The notes below the pieces were generated by a model that worked only from the letters and a program-made list of their open reading frames with translations, searched no databases and was not told the origin of the DNA. Both the position numbers and the translations under genes were made by a program. Of a stretch of DNA of 64,000 nt, positions 8,544 to 17,636 are shown piece after piece. This DNA comes from Sphingopyxis indica (lineage in GTDB: Bacteria > Pseudomonadota > Alphaproteobacteria > Sphingomonadales > Sphingomonadaceae), in contig NZ_FZPA01000009.1 of the NCBI RefSeq assembly GCF_900188185.1, positions 141,176 to 205,175 of the forward strand, written 5' to 3'. How positions within the stretch are numbered: the first letter of the stretch is position 1; each line of letters opens with the position of its first letter.

Positions 8544-10625
8544 TCAGATTCCCGGCGCTTCGGGGAAGGCGAGCGCGCGATAATGGTCGATGTCGTGCGC
8601 GGGCGGCGCGGCACCTGCGGGCAGCGGCAGCCCGTTCAGCGATTGCCACCAGGCGATCGAGGCGTCGCGCCACCAACGCGCCTCGCGCTGCTGCACCTTC
8701 AGGTCCTCCGCGACGTCGGCGAAACGCTCGGCATCGACGTGGCTGCGCTGCGCATCCCACGTCGCCGCCATCGCATCGACCGCCGCGACGCCGCGGTCGT
8801 AGCGGTGGACGAGTTCGGCCCACAGGCTGCGCCCCGACCGCGTGCGCCAGTCCCACGGCAGATGGTGGAACCACAACAGATAATCCTCATCCATCGCTTT
8901 TGGATCGCGCCATTCGTCCGCGACCGAGGGCGCATATTGGGCGAGCGCGTCGCTGCCGCTCGCCGTCCGGTCGAAGCCGATTCCGTGCGCGTCGGCGCGG
9001 CTGTAATAGCAGGGGTTCCACTCGGGCCGCGCAAGGTCGCACACCCACGGCGCAGGGCCGTAATGATGATTCGTCCCCATCTGATGCGCGAGGCCGAGCG
9101 GGGTCATATAATCGACCACCGCCTGCCGGCTGCCGAGCATCATGGCGGTCACCGCATCGAGGAAGCCCGCGTCGCGGCCCAAGGTCTGCGCCGCCCATTC
9201 GCGTGCGACCGCTTCGCTCGCCAGCGACGGGTTCCAGGCAAGGCGGCCGAAGGCATACCAGTTCGCCTGATCGAAATGGCCGCCGGTCCAGTTGCGATCC
9301 GACCCGACATTGGCGACCCCCGCCATGCCGCCGCGGCGCACCATGCCGGCGACTGTCCCGCCGCGTCCGGTGTCGGCGTCCAGCGCCTCTTTCCACAAGG
9401 GCGCGAGGAAGGCGAGGTGGGTCGAAAAGCCTAGATATTCCTTGGTAATTTGTCCCTCGAACATCAGCCGCGTTTTCGGCATCGCGCCGAAGATCGGGTG
9501 AAAGGGTTCGCGCGGCTGGAAGTCGATCGGGCCGTTCTTGACCTGCACGATCACATTGTCCGCAAATTGCCCGTCGAGCGGCACGAAGTCGGCATAGGCC
9601 TGTTTCGCGCGGTCGCTCGCATCCTCGGCCGAATAGACGAAGGCGCGCCAGATCACGGTGCCGCGCGAACCGAGCGCCGCCGCGAGCATGTTCGCGCCGT
9701 CGGCGTGGCTGCGGCCATAATCCTGCGGTCCCGGCTGACCTTCCGAATTGGCCTTGACCAGAAAGCCGCCGAAGTCGGGAATGGCGGCGTAAATTTCGTC
9801 GGCCTTCGCCTTCCACCAGCGGCGCACCGCGGGGTCGAGCGGGTCGGCGGTGGCAAGCCCGCCGATGTCGCGCGGGGCGCTGAACCGCGCCGACAGGAAG
9901 ACGCGGATGCCATAGGGCCGCCACGCATCGGCGATGCGCCGAAGCTTCGCGATGAAGCGCGGCTCGAGGAAGATCGCAGGCGCGTTGACATTGTTCACCG
10001 CGACCGCGTCGATGCCGATCGAGGCGTTGGCGCGCGCATAGTCGATCAGCCGCCGGTCGAGGTGATCGGGCAGGCGCCACCAGTCGAAGATCGAGCGCCC
10101 GGCATAGCCGCGCTCGACGCTGCCGTCGACATTGTCCCAATGGTCGAGCATCCTGAGCGGCATCGCCGGCCGCTCGTCGAGTTCGATCGCGCGCGGATCG
10201 CGCCCGAGCGACAACTCGCGCAGCAGCGCGAAGGCGCCATAGAGGCAGGCGCGATGGTCGGCGCCCGCGATCACCAGCGTGCGCGCATCGACGGCGCGGA
10301 TATGGAAAGACCCGTCGCCGTCGCCGCCGGCGCGCGGGCAGTCGAGCCGGATCGAGCCTTTGGTCTTCGCGGGTGCGCCGAGCGACGTGAGGCCGCGCGC
10401 GAGTTCGGCCTCGGCCACGGCGAGCATCGGGCCGCCAGTGGTCCCGCTCGCCCGCTCGACGCGCGGGGCAAAGCCTTGAAGCCGCGCCAGCGCGTCGCCG
10501 CCGAGCGGCGCATAGCGCAGCCACAGCGCATAGCCGTCCTCGGCATGTGCGGCGGTCGCCGGTAGCAGGGTCAGCGCGAGGAGCGCCGCCGCGAGGCGAT
10601 TGACAAGCCCTCTCCCATTCATCAT
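8544..10625 (-). CDS. aguA: GH67 alpha-glucuronidase
   Basis: This 693-residue exported enzyme releases (4-O-methyl-)glucuronic acid from the ends of xylo-oligosaccharides. The signal peptide is LAAALLALTLLPATAAHAE. The family catalytic blocks are present: the general acid Glu in KANSEGQPGP, and the bases Asp in GPIDFQPREP and Glu in FEGQITKEYLG. WFHHLPWDW and the GIGFDRT segment near the C terminus are also typical of GH67. The start is ATG at 10625 or the next codon. No clear ribosome site precedes it, and the LacI operator at 10625-10638 abuts the start codon, so the mRNA is probably nearly leaderless. It is divergent from GH3 across a shared operator region. The released uronate fits the ManD and hexuronate transporter genes nearby. 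Confidence 0.95.
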   Translation of the reverse strand: MMNGRGLVNRLAAALLALTLLPATAAHAEDGYALWLRYAPLGGDALARLQGFAPRVERASGTTGGPMLAVAEAELARGLTSLGAPAKTKGSIRLDCPRAGGDGDGSFHIRAVDARTLVIAGADHRACLYGAFALLRELSLGRDPRAIELDERPAMPLRMLDHWDNVDGSVERGYAGRSIFDWWRLPDHLDRRLIDYARANASIGIDAVAVNNVNAPAIFLEPRFIAKLRRIADAWRPYGIRVFLSARFSAPRDIGGLATADPLDPAVRRWWKAKADEIYAAIPDFGGFLVKANSEGQPGPQDYGRSHADGANMLAAALGSRGTVIWRAFVYSAEDASDRAKQAYADFVPLDGQFADNVIVQVKNGPIDFQPREPFHPIFGAMPKTRLMFEGQITKEYLGFSTHLAFLAPLWKEALDADTGRGGTVAGMVRRGGMAGVANVGSDRNWTGGHFDQANWYAFGRLAWNPSLASEAVAREWAAQTLGRDAGFLDAVTAMMLGSRQAVVDYMTPLGLAHQMGTNHHYGPAPWVCDLARPEWNPCYYSRADAHGIGFDRTASGSDALAQYAPSVADEWRDPKAMDEDYLLWFHHLPWDWRTRSGRSLWAELVHRYDRGVAAVDAMAATWDAQRSHVDAERFADVAEDLKVQQREARWWRDASIAWWQSLNGLPLPAGAAPPAHDIDHYRALAFPEAPGI

Positions 10626-10638
10626 GGTAGCGCTATCA
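10625..10638. promoter_or_regulatory. LacI-type operator between GH67 and GH3
   Basis: TGGTAGCGCTATCA is a near-perfect 14-bp palindrome with the CG centre typical of LacI-family sites. It is identical to the site at 20994-21007. It touches the GH67 start codon and lies 44 bases before the leader ORF of the divergent GH3 gene, so one site could control both. Confidence 0.85.
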
Positions 10639-10681
10639 AAAATGGCGCGGCAGTCAAGCCCGCCGACATTGGGGAGAGGCG

Positions 10682-10726
10682 ATGACGGGGCGTTTCAAAG
10701 CGGTTCTGCTGGCGGTGGCTCCGTGA
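10682..10726 (+). CDS. Possible 14-codon leader peptide upstream of GH3
   Basis: The ATG at 10682 has a good ribosome site (GGGGAGAGG, 10671-10679). The frame encodes MTGRFKAVLLAVAP and stops at 10724-10726, so its TGA overlaps the GTG start of GH3 (GTGA). The GH3 GTG itself has a poor ribosome site, which suggests translational coupling through this short frame. The alternative is that it is the original start of GH3, separated by a frameshift or sequencing error. I cannot distinguish these. Confidence 0.35.
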   Translation: MTGRFKAVLLAVAP

Positions 10727-13104
10727 GGCGCCGCGCGGCCCTGCGCCTGCTCGCGGGAGGCAGTCTCGGCGCGCTGGCGCTTGCGCGCGCGCCGGTCGCC
10801 GCCGCGCTCGCGCCGCCGCGCTACAAGGATGCCGCGGCGCCGATCCCGGTGCGCGTCGCCGACCTGATGGCGCGGATGACCCTGGCGGAGAAGATCGCGC
10901 AGATCCGCGCCGCCTGGGCGGCGAAGGGCGCGATGATCGACGGGCTCGCCTTCGACCCCGCCAAGGCGAGCGCCGCCTTTCCCGACGGCATCGGCCATGT
11001 CACGCGCCCGTCGGACAAGCGCGGGGTGCCCGGCATCACCGGTGCCGCGGGCGGCACGGCGGCGCGCTGGCGCACCCCCGAGCAGACGGTCGATTTCATC
11101 AACGCGCTCCAGCGCTGGGCGGTGGAGGATATACGGCTCGGCATTCCGGTGCTGCTCCACGAGGAATCGCTCCACGGCTATATGGCGACCGAGGCGACGA
11201 TGTTTCCGCAGGCGATCGCGCTCGCGGGGACGTTCGACACCGACCTGATGCGGCGCGTCCAGTCGGTGATCGCGCGCGAGGTGCGCGCGCGCGGCGTGCC
11301 GCTGGTCCTTTCGCCCGTCGTCGACATCGTCCGCGACCCGCGCTGGGGCCGGATCGAGGAATGCTGGGGCGAAGACCCGTTCCTCTGCGCCGAGATGGGT
11401 GTCGCCGCGGTCGAAGGGCTGCAAGGCGCGGGCAAGTTCGAGCGGCTCGGCCCGGACAAGGTGTTCGCTACGCTCAAGCATATGACCGGCCACGGCCAGC
11501 CAGAGAGCGGCAATAATATCGGCCCCGCGCCGATTGCGGAGCGCGAGCTGCGCGAGAATTTCTTTCCGCCCTTCCGCGAGGTCGTCCGCCGCACCTCGGT
11601 CGGCGCGGTGATGCCGAGCTATAACGAGATCGACGGCGTGCCGAGCCACGCGAACACATGGCTGCTCGGCGACGTGCTGCGCGGCGAATGGGGCTTCGAC
11701 GGGCTGATCGTCAGCGATTATGGCGGCGTCCACGAGCTTGCGACGCTCCACCATCTGGCCGCCGACGAGGCCGAGGCGGCGCGCCTCGCGCTCGAAGCCG
11801 GGGTCGACAGCGAATTGCCCGAGGGGCAGGCCTTTGCGACGCTGGCCGACAGCGTCGCGGCGGGGCGGGTGCCAATGGCGCTGATCGACCGCGCCTGCGC
11901 GCGCATCCTGACCTTCAAATTCCGCGCCGGATTGTTCGAAAATCCCTATGGCGACAAGGCGAAGGCGCGCGCGATCACCGGCAATGCCGAGGCGCGCGCG
12001 CTCGCGCTCGAGGCGGCGCGCAAGTCGCTCTGTCTGCTGACCAACAAGGGCGGCGCGCTGCCGCTCGACCGCCGCCGCATGGGCCGCGTCGCGGTGATCG
12101 GGCCGAATCATGCGATCGCGCGGCTCGGCGGCTATTCGAGCGTGCCGAAGCAGGCGGTCAGCCTGATCGACGGGCTGCGCGCGCTCGCGCCCGAGGCCGA
12201 TTTCGTCACCGCGCAGGGCGTGTTCATCACGACGAGCGAGGATCGCTCGGCCGATCTGGTCGAACTCGCGCCGCGCGACCGCAATCTCGCGCTGATCGCC
12301 GAAGCGGTCGAGGTCGCGCGCGGCGCCGACCGCATCATCCTCGCGATCGGCGATACCGAACAGACGAGCCGCGAGGGCTTCGCCGCCAACCATCTGGGCG
12401 ATCGCACCGACATCGACATCGTCGGCGAACAGAATGAACTCGTCGATGCGCTCGCGGCGCTCGGCAAGCCGCTGATCGTCTGCGCGATCAACGGCCGTCC
12501 GCCGAGCTGGCCCAATGTCGTCGAAAAGGCCGATGCGATCCTCGAATGCTGGTATGCGGGGCAGGAGGGGGGCACCGCGATCGCCGAAGCCTTGCTCGGC
12601 GACGTCAATCCGGGCGCCAAGCTGCCGGTGAGCGTCGTGCGCAACGCGGGGCAGATTCCGCTGTTCTACAACCGCAAGCCGAGCGCGCGCCGCGGCTATC
12701 TGTTCGACGATGCCGCGCCGCTGTTCCCCTTTGGCCATGGGCTCAGTTACACCCGCTTCGAGATTTCGGAGCCGCGCCTCTCGGCCACCCGCATCGCGCC
12801 CGACGGGGTGGTCGAGGTCGCGGTCGAGGTAAAGAATATCGGCGATCGCGCGGGCGACGAGGTGGTGCAACTCTATATCACGCGCACCGGGGCGTCGGTG
12901 ACCCAGCCGATCCTCGAATTGAAGGGTTTTCGCCGCGTGACACTGGCGCCGGGTGAAAGCGAGCGCTTGACCTTCACCCTCGGCCCGCGCGAACTCGCGA
13001 TCTGGGACGCCGCGATGCACGAGACCGTCGAGCCCGGCCGCATCGAGGTCGGGGCCGGCGCCAGCTCGGCGGAGCTGCGCCGCGCCGCCTTCACGATCGG
13101 ATAG
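10723..13104 (+). CDS. GH3 glycosidase, probable exported beta-xylosidase
   Basis: This 793-residue GH3 enzyme is likely to cleave xylose from xylo-oligosaccharide ends. It has an arginine-rich Tat-like signal (RRRAALRLLAGGSLGALAL), the N-terminal TIM-barrel with the nucleophile Asp in GLIVSDYGGV, and the second alpha/beta domain (LECWYAGQEGG...GDVNPGAKLPVS). A C-terminal fibronectin-III-like domain follows (VEVKNIGDRAGDEVVQLYI). I placed the start at GTG 10723, where a coherent signal peptide begins. In-frame starts from 10600 would run across the GH67 promoter and operator. Being between GH67 and GH10 genes argues for xylosidase, but GH3 specificity (xylose, glucose or arabinose) cannot be read from motifs alone. 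manD follows after 3 bases. Confidence 0.88.
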   Translation: MRRRAALRLLAGGSLGALALARAPVAAALAPPRYKDAAAPIPVRVADLMARMTLAEKIAQIRAAWAAKGAMIDGLAFDPAKASAAFPDGIGHVTRPSDKRGVPGITGAAGGTAARWRTPEQTVDFINALQRWAVEDIRLGIPVLLHEESLHGYMATEATMFPQAIALAGTFDTDLMRRVQSVIAREVRARGVPLVLSPVVDIVRDPRWGRIEECWGEDPFLCAEMGVAAVEGLQGAGKFERLGPDKVFATLKHMTGHGQPESGNNIGPAPIAERELRENFFPPFREVVRRTSVGAVMPSYNEIDGVPSHANTWLLGDVLRGEWGFDGLIVSDYGGVHELATLHHLAADEAEAARLALEAGVDSELPEGQAFATLADSVAAGRVPMALIDRACARILTFKFRAGLFENPYGDKAKARAITGNAEARALALEAARKSLCLLTNKGGALPLDRRRMGRVAVIGPNHAIARLGGYSSVPKQAVSLIDGLRALAPEADFVTAQGVFITTSEDRSADLVELAPRDRNLALIAEAVEVARGADRIILAIGDTEQTSREGFAANHLGDRTDIDIVGEQNELVDALAALGKPLIVCAINGRPPSWPNVVEKADAILECWYAGQEGGTAIAEALLGDVNPGAKLPVSVVRNAGQIPLFYNRKPSARRGYLFDDAAPLFPFGHGLSYTRFEISEPRLSATRIAPDGVVEVAVEVKNIGDRAGDEVVQLYITRTGASVTQPILELKGFRRVTLAPGESERLTFTLGPRELAIWDAAMHETVEPGRIEVGAGASSAELRRAAFTIG

Positions 13105-13107
13105 CCC

Positions 13108-14325
13108 ATGCCCGCTTCGACCATTGCCGATATTCGGACGATCACCTGTTCGCCGGGGCGCAATTTCGTCACGCTCAAAATCGTCTGCGAGGACGGCACC
13201 TATGGCGTGGGCGACGCGACGCTCAACGGGCGCGAGCTTGCGGTCGCCTCCTATCTCGCCGACCATGTCGCGCCGTGCCTGATCGGCCGCGACGCGCACC
13301 GCATCGAGGATATCTGGCAATATCTCTATCGCGGCGCCTATTGGCGGCGCGGGCCGGTGACGATGAGCGCGATCGCCGCGGTCGACATGGCGCTGTGGGA
13401 CATCAAGGCGAAGCGTGCCGGGATGCCGCTCTATCAGCTGCTCGGCGGCGCGGCGCGCGAGGGCTGCATGGTCTATGGCCACGCCAATGGCGAGACGATC
13501 GACGACACGATCGAGGCGGCGCGCGACTATGCCGCGCAGGGCTATCGCGCGATCCGCCTCCAGGCCGGGGTTCCGGGCCTCGCCAAGACCTATGGCGTGT
13601 CGTCCGACCGCTATTTCTACGAGCCCGCCGACGCCGACCTGCCGTCCGAAGCCGCGTGGGCGACGCACAAATATCTGCCGAGCGTCGCGCCGCTCTTTGC
13701 CGCGGCGCGCGACGCGCTGGGGTGGGACGTCCATCTGCTCCACGACGTCCACCACCGGCTGACCCCGATCGAGGCGGCGCGGCTCGGCAAGGATCTGGAG
13801 CCCTTTCGTCCCTTCTGGATCGAGGATCCGGTGCCGGCCGAGAACCAGCAGGGCTTTCGCCTGATCCGCCAGCATACGACGACCCCGATCGCGGTCGGCG
13901 AGGTGTTCAACAGCATCTGGGACGCGAAGCAGCTGATCGAGGAGCAGCTGATCGACTATATCCGCGCCACCGTCGTCCACGCCGGCGGGATCACGCATCT
14001 GCGCCGCATCGCCGCGCTCGCCGACCTTTATCGCATCCGCACCGGCTGCCATGGCGCCACCGACCTGTCGCCGGTGAGCATGGCCGCGGCGCTCCATTTC
14101 GGGCTTTCGATCCCCAATTTCGGGGTGCAGGAATATATGCGCCACACCGAGGCGACCGATGCGGTCTTTCCGCACGCCTATCGCTTCGCGGACGGGATGA
14201 TGCATCCCGGCGACGCCCCCGGCCTCGGCGTCGACATCGACGAGGCGCTGGCGGAAACGCATCCTTATCGCCGCGCCTATCTGCCGGTGAACCGGCTCGA
14301 AGACGGGTCGATGCATGACTGGTAG
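13108..14325 (+). CDS. manD: D-mannonate dehydratase, enolase superfamily (ManD)
   Basis: This 405-residue enzyme dehydrates D-mannonate to 2-keto-3-deoxygluconate in glucuronate catabolism. The magnesium ligands of the enolase superfamily are visible as the Asp in [11 protein letters not shown], the Glu in FWIEDPVP and the Glu in AVGEVFN. The loop [18 protein letters not shown] and the C-terminal ending near DGSMHDW match the characterised Novosphingobium aromaticivorans ManD type as I recall it. It lies directly behind GH3 and overlaps the MFS gene by 11 bases. It therefore handles the uronate released by GH67. The isomerase and reductase (UxaC, UxuB) needed before it are not in the window. 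Confidence 0.93.
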   Translation: MPASTIADIRTITCSPGRNFVTLKIVCEDGTYGVGDATLNGRELAVASYLADHVAPCLIGRDAHRIEDIWQYLYRGAYWRRGPVTMSAIAAVDMALWDIKAKRAGMPLYQLLGGAAREGCMVYGHANGETIDDTIEAARDYAAQGYRAIRLQAGVPGLAKTYGVSSDRYFYEPADADLPSEAAWATHKYLPSVAPLFAAARDALGWDVHLLHDVHHRLTPIEAARLGKDLEPFRPFWIEDPVPAENQQGFRLIRQHTTTPIAVGEVFNSIWDAKQLIEEQLIDYIRATVVHAGGITHLRRIAALADLYRIRTGCHGATDLSPVSMAAALHFGLSIPNFGVQEYMRHTEATDAVFPHAYRFADGMMHPGDAPGLGVDIDEALAETHPYRRAYLPVNRLEDGSMHDW

Positions 14326-15652
14326 CGCGGCCCCCGCCGCCGCTCCGGCGCCATCGCCCGGCCGCTTCCGCTGGGCGATCTGCGCGCTGCTCTTTTTCGT
14401 GATCACGATCAACTATGTCGACCGCCAGGTGATCGGCGTGCTCAAGCCGGTGATCGAGAGCGACATGGGGTGGAGCGAGGTCGATTACGGCAATATCGTC
14501 ACCGCCTTTCAGGCGAGTTATGGCGTCGGGCTGCTGGTCGTCGGGCGCTGGCTCGACCGCGTCGGGACGCGGCGCGGGCTGGCGATCGCGATCGCCCTGT
14601 GGAGCATCGCCGCCGCCTTTCATGCGGGCGCGCGCAGCGTGCTCCACTTCATCCTCGCGCGCGCCGCGCTCGGCATCGCCGAAAGCGCGGCCTATCCCGG
14701 CGCGGTCAAGTCGGTCGCCGAATGGTTCCCGCGCCGCGAGCGCGCGCTGGGGGTCGGCATCCTCAACGCCGGGGCCAATGTCGGCGTGCTGCTGACGCCG
14801 ATCGTCGGCATCGCGGTCGCGGGCGCCTTCGGGTGGCGCGCCGCCTTCCTCGTCACCGGGCTGCTCGGCCTCGTCCTGCTCGCCGCATGGCTGCGCTTCT
14901 ATCGCACCCCCGCCGATCATCCGCGCCTCACCGCCGCCGAGCGCGCGCATATCGAGCAGGATGGCGAAGACCCCGATTGCGCGCCGCTCGGCTGGGGGCA
15001 GGCGCTCCGCCAGCGCCAGGCCTGGTATTTCATCGCCGCCAAATTCTTCACCGACCCCGTCTGGTATCTCTTCCTCTTCTGGCTTCCCGATTTCTTTGCG
15101 AAGACGCAGGGGCTCGAGCTGTTTCCGAAGGGCGATACCGGCATCCTCGCGACGATCGGCCCGGCGCTCATCGCCGTCTATCTGCTCGCCGACATCGGCT
15201 CGGTCGCGGGCGGCTGGCTGTCGTCGCGGCTGATCCATCGCGGCTGGAGCGTCAACGCGGCGCGCAAGACGACCTTGCTCGTCGCCGCGCTTTGCGCGCT
15301 GCCGCTCGTCGGCGTGACCAACGCGCCGAACGCGGGGGTCGCGGTCGCGCTGATCGGACTCGGCACCGCCGGGCATCAGGCCTTTTCGTCGAATATCTTC
15401 GCGATGATCGGGGATCTCTATCCGCGCCGCGCGGTCGCGACGGTCGCGGGCATGGGCGGCATGGCGGGGGCGATCGGCGGCATATTGATCGCGCAGGCGA
15501 CCGGCTGGACGCTTCAGCTCACCGGTTCCTATCTGCCGATCCTGCTCTATGCCGGGCTCGCTTATCTGATCGCGCTCGCGGCGATCCAACTGCTCGTCCC
15601 GCGCATGGAGCCCGCGCCGCTCACCCCCCTTCAACCGGAGCCTTTTCGATGA
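14315..15652 (+). CDS. MFS transporter, probable hexuronate importer (ExuT-like)
   Basis: This 445-residue major facilitator protein has about twelve hydrophobic segments. The first is [34 protein letters not shown] by position 24-57, a hallmark of the anion:cation symporter branch that includes ExuT and glucarate/galactonate carriers. The cytoplasmic loop around [20 protein letters not shown] is typical of that branch. It overlaps manD and is overlapped by the xylanase gene, so its operon points to import of glucuronate or aldobiouronate across the inner membrane. The substrate is inferred only from context. Confidence 0.85.
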   Translation: MTGSAAPAAAPAPSPGRFRWAICALLFFVITINYVDRQVIGVLKPVIESDMGWSEVDYGNIVTAFQASYGVGLLVVGRWLDRVGTRRGLAIAIALWSIAAAFHAGARSVLHFILARAALGIAESAAYPGAVKSVAEWFPRRERALGVGILNAGANVGVLLTPIVGIAVAGAFGWRAAFLVTGLLGLVLLAAWLRFYRTPADHPRLTAAERAHIEQDGEDPDCAPLGWGQALRQRQAWYFIAAKFFTDPVWYLFLFWLPDFFAKTQGLELFPKGDTGILATIGPALIAVYLLADIGSVAGGWLSSRLIHRGWSVNAARKTTLLVAALCALPLVGVTNAPNAGVAVALIGLGTAGHQAFSSNIFAMIGDLYPRRAVATVAGMGGMAGAIGGILIAQATGWTLQLTGSYLPILLYAGLAYLIALAAIQLLVPRMEPAPLTPLQPEPFR

Positions 15653-16788
15653 TCGAACCGACCCGCCGCCAGACGCTCGGCGGCCTCGCTGCGCTTGCTG
15701 CGCTTCCCGCATCCGTGCGTGCCGCGCCGCCGGCTCCCGCCTCGCTCGACGCGCTGGCGCGTAAAGGCGGCCGCCGCTTCGGCAGCGCGATCGCGTGGAA
15801 TCCGCGGAGCATGGATTCGGGATCGGTCCAGAACCCCGCCTATGCCGCGCTGGTGCAGCGCGAATGCGGCCTCGTCGTCCCCGAGAATGAGATGAAGTGG
15901 CAGTGGCTGCGCAAATCGCCGGACAGCTTCGACTTTTCGGCCATGGACGGCATCGTCGGCTGGGCGAAGGCGAGCGGTCTTGCGGTGCGCGGCCACACGC
16001 TGCTGTGGCATCGGCCCAAATGGTTTCCCGGCTGGCTCAACAAATATGATTTTGGCGCGAACCCGGCGACCGAGGCCGAGCGCTTGCTGACCACCCATAT
16101 CCGCACGGTGACCGCGCGTTATGGGGCCATCATCAAGAGCTGGGACGTGGTGAACGAGGCGATCGACCACGACCGTAATGCGCCGATCGAAACGAGCCTG
16201 TCGCGCGCGATGGGCAGCCCCGAGGCGGTGCTCGACATCGCCTTTCACACCGCGCGCGAGGCGGCGCCGGGAGCCGAGCTCGTCTATAACGACTATATGA
16301 GCTGGGAGCCGGCGCACGCGAAGCATTGCGCCGATGTGCTCCGCCTGCTCGAAGGCTTTCGCAAGCGCGGCACGCCGGTCGATGCGCTCGGTATCCAGTC
16401 GCATATCGAAATGTTCAGCCTCGATCCCGCGACCGGCGTTGGCCCCTATCGCGAGCGCGAATGGCGCGCCTTTCTCGACGAGGCCGTCGGCATGGGATAC
16501 CGGCTGCTGATCACCGAATTCGACGTCAAGGACAAGGCGCTCCCCAGCGACGTCGCGGTGCGCGACGCGAAAATCGCCGATTATACGCGGCGCTATTTCG
16601 ACCTGATGCTGGGTTACGAGCAGCTCGGCGACATTCTCGCCTGGGGGATGGTCGACAAATATAGCTGGCTGCAGGGTTTTGCGCCGCGCGACGACGGGCG
16701 CGAGGTGCGCGCCTGTCCCTATGACGACGCCTATGCGGCGAAGCCGATGCGCGCGGCGATCGCGGCGAGCCTGGCTGCGGCTGGCTGA
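15649..16788 (+). CDS. GH10 endo-1,4-beta-xylanase
   Basis: This 379-residue exported xylanase carries a Tat-type signal (TRRQTLGGLAALAALPASVRA). The GH10 catalytic pair is the acid/base Glu in SWDVVNEAID and the nucleophile Glu in LLITEFDVKD. Subsite residues in NEMKW, RGHTLLWH and GMVDKYSWL are also in place. It is a single catalytic domain of normal size with no carbohydrate-binding module. The ATG at 15649 overlaps the transporter stop (ATGA). Earlier in-frame starts from 14470 would lie inside the transporter and are rejected. It is the last gene of the GH3-manD-MFS-GH10 operon and supplies xylo-oligosaccharides to the TonB receptor and GH67/GH3. Confidence 0.95.
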   Translation: MIEPTRRQTLGGLAALAALPASVRAAPPAPASLDALARKGGRRFGSAIAWNPRSMDSGSVQNPAYAALVQRECGLVVPENEMKWQWLRKSPDSFDFSAMDGIVGWAKASGLAVRGHTLLWHRPKWFPGWLNKYDFGANPATEAERLLTTHIRTVTARYGAIIKSWDVVNEAIDHDRNAPIETSLSRAMGSPEAVLDIAFHTAREAAPGAELVYNDYMSWEPAHAKHCADVLRLLEGFRKRGTPVDALGIQSHIEMFSLDPATGVGPYREREWRAFLDEAVGMGYRLLITEFDVKDKALPSDVAVRDAKIADYTRRYFDLMLGYEQLGDILAWGMVDKYSWLQGFAPRDDGREVRACPYDDAYAAKPMRAAIAASLAAAG

Positions 16789-16844
16789 CCACCCCGGCGT
16801 CTGGCGGCTTTTCGACCGTAAGGGGACGTTCTGGCCTATCCTGA

Positions 16845-16928
16845 CCCGTTCGCATCGAGCGCAGTCGAGATGCCCCTCGGCGTCGCGCCATCGAGATGGG
16901 TGTCTCGACTGCGCTCGATGCGAACGGG
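16845..16928. repeat. Palindromic intergenic repeat, 26-bp perfect arms
   Basis: The arms 16845-16870 and 16903-16928 are exact reverse complements around a 32-base loop. The arm contains TCGCATCGAGCGCAGTCGAG. It is the first of four unlike palindromes in the gap between GH10 (+) and the TonB receptor (-), and is suited to act as a terminator for GH10. Confidence 0.75.
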
Positions 16929-16978
16929 AATGGAGGTGTCCGGAAACGACCGCAAGCTGCCGTCAAGCCATCACCAGA

Positions 16979-17049
16979 TTCGCGCAGAGACGCCGAGAAC
17001 GCAGAGGGCAAGCGTGAAAATCTCTGCGTTCTCTGCGTCTCTGCGCGAA
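16979..17049. repeat. Imperfect palindromic repeat, second type
   Basis: The left part from TTCGCGCAGAGACG at 16979 pairs imperfectly with CGTCTCTGCGCGAA ending at 17049. The middle (GAGAACGCAGAG and CTCTGCGTTCTC) also pairs. The sequence is unrelated to the neighbouring palindromes. Confidence 0.65.
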
Positions 17050-17095
17050 ATATTTGGAAAGGCGGCATCCGACCGGTTGCGGACCTTTCCATCCT

Positions 17096-17168
17096 CGTCA
17101 CCCCGGACTCGATCCGGGGTCCATGACTTCGGCGCTGCCATGGATCCCGGATCAAGTCCGGGATGACG
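17096..17168. repeat. Palindromic repeat, third type
   Basis: The left half starts CGTCACCCCGGACTCGATCC and the right half ends GGATCAAGTCCGGGATGACG. They pair with a few mismatches, around a GTCCATG / CATGGAT inner arm. This type of CCCGGA palindrome is common between genes in sphingomonads (general knowledge, not searched). Confidence 0.7.
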
Positions 17169-17190
17169 AAAGGGCTATCTGCATAATTTG

Positions 17191-17271
17191 GGTGATCCCC
17201 GGCGAAGGCCGGGGTCCATGCGTCAGGCGCGGCGCTTGCGCGCTGGACCCCGGCCATCGCCGGGGATCACC
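17191..17271. repeat. Palindromic repeat, fourth type
   Basis: GGTGATCCCCGGCGAAGGCC on the left pairs with GGCCATCGCCGGGGATCACC on the right, with CGGGGTCCA / TGGACCCCG between. From 17272 to 17580 I see no gene and only a short direct repeat, CTGAACTTT, near 17481. Confidence 0.7.
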
Positions 17272-17581
17272 TTATGACGCCGCCGCCGGAACGTCCGTCC
17301 CCGACCCCAAGCCGGACATTCGCCGCGAAAAAACCGCTGTCCTACATCATTCGACTGTGTCAGCCTTCGCCCCTGCTCTTTCGATATGTGGATAAAGGCG
17401 GTCACGGCCCGATTTACGGACGCGGGCGGGAGTCGGCGCGGCATGATCGCTGAACACAACCCAGCGGCGGCCGCACAAGGCTGAACTTTACTGAACTTTG
17501 GAACGACGAGGCGAACCCAGCCCGCGATAACCGAAGACGGCGATGGCAGCTGGTCCCAAACCGGTTATCCCCGAAAACAAG

Positions 17582-17609
17582 GTGCCGCCGCTCTTGCGAG
17601 CAGCGGCAC
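17582..17609 (-). terminator. Rho-independent terminator behind the TonB receptor
   Basis: GTGCCGCCGCTC (17582-17593) and GAGCAGCGGCAC (17598-17609) form a 12-bp stem with one mismatch and a TTGC loop. Read on - it is followed by TTGTTTTC. It lies 28 bases past the stop of the receptor gene. Confidence 0.7.
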
Positions 17610-17636
17610 AGGAAGGCGGCAATTTGCGAAAGGGTG

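Noticed and set aside
10654..14412. Very long open frame on - across the GH3-manD region
   Set aside because: It is antisense to GH3 and ManD, which have unambiguous catalytic motifs. High GC leaves antisense frames open by codon bias, and the translation is Arg/Asp-rich with no domain.
16845..17271. Possible CRISPR array
   Set aside because: The units are palindromes of four unlike sequences, not one repeat with spacers, and no cas gene is near.
16789..17636. Protein-coding frames within the repeat-rich gap behind GH10
   Set aside because: The frames arise from palindromes and differ on both strands. No ribosome site or conserved motif was seen.
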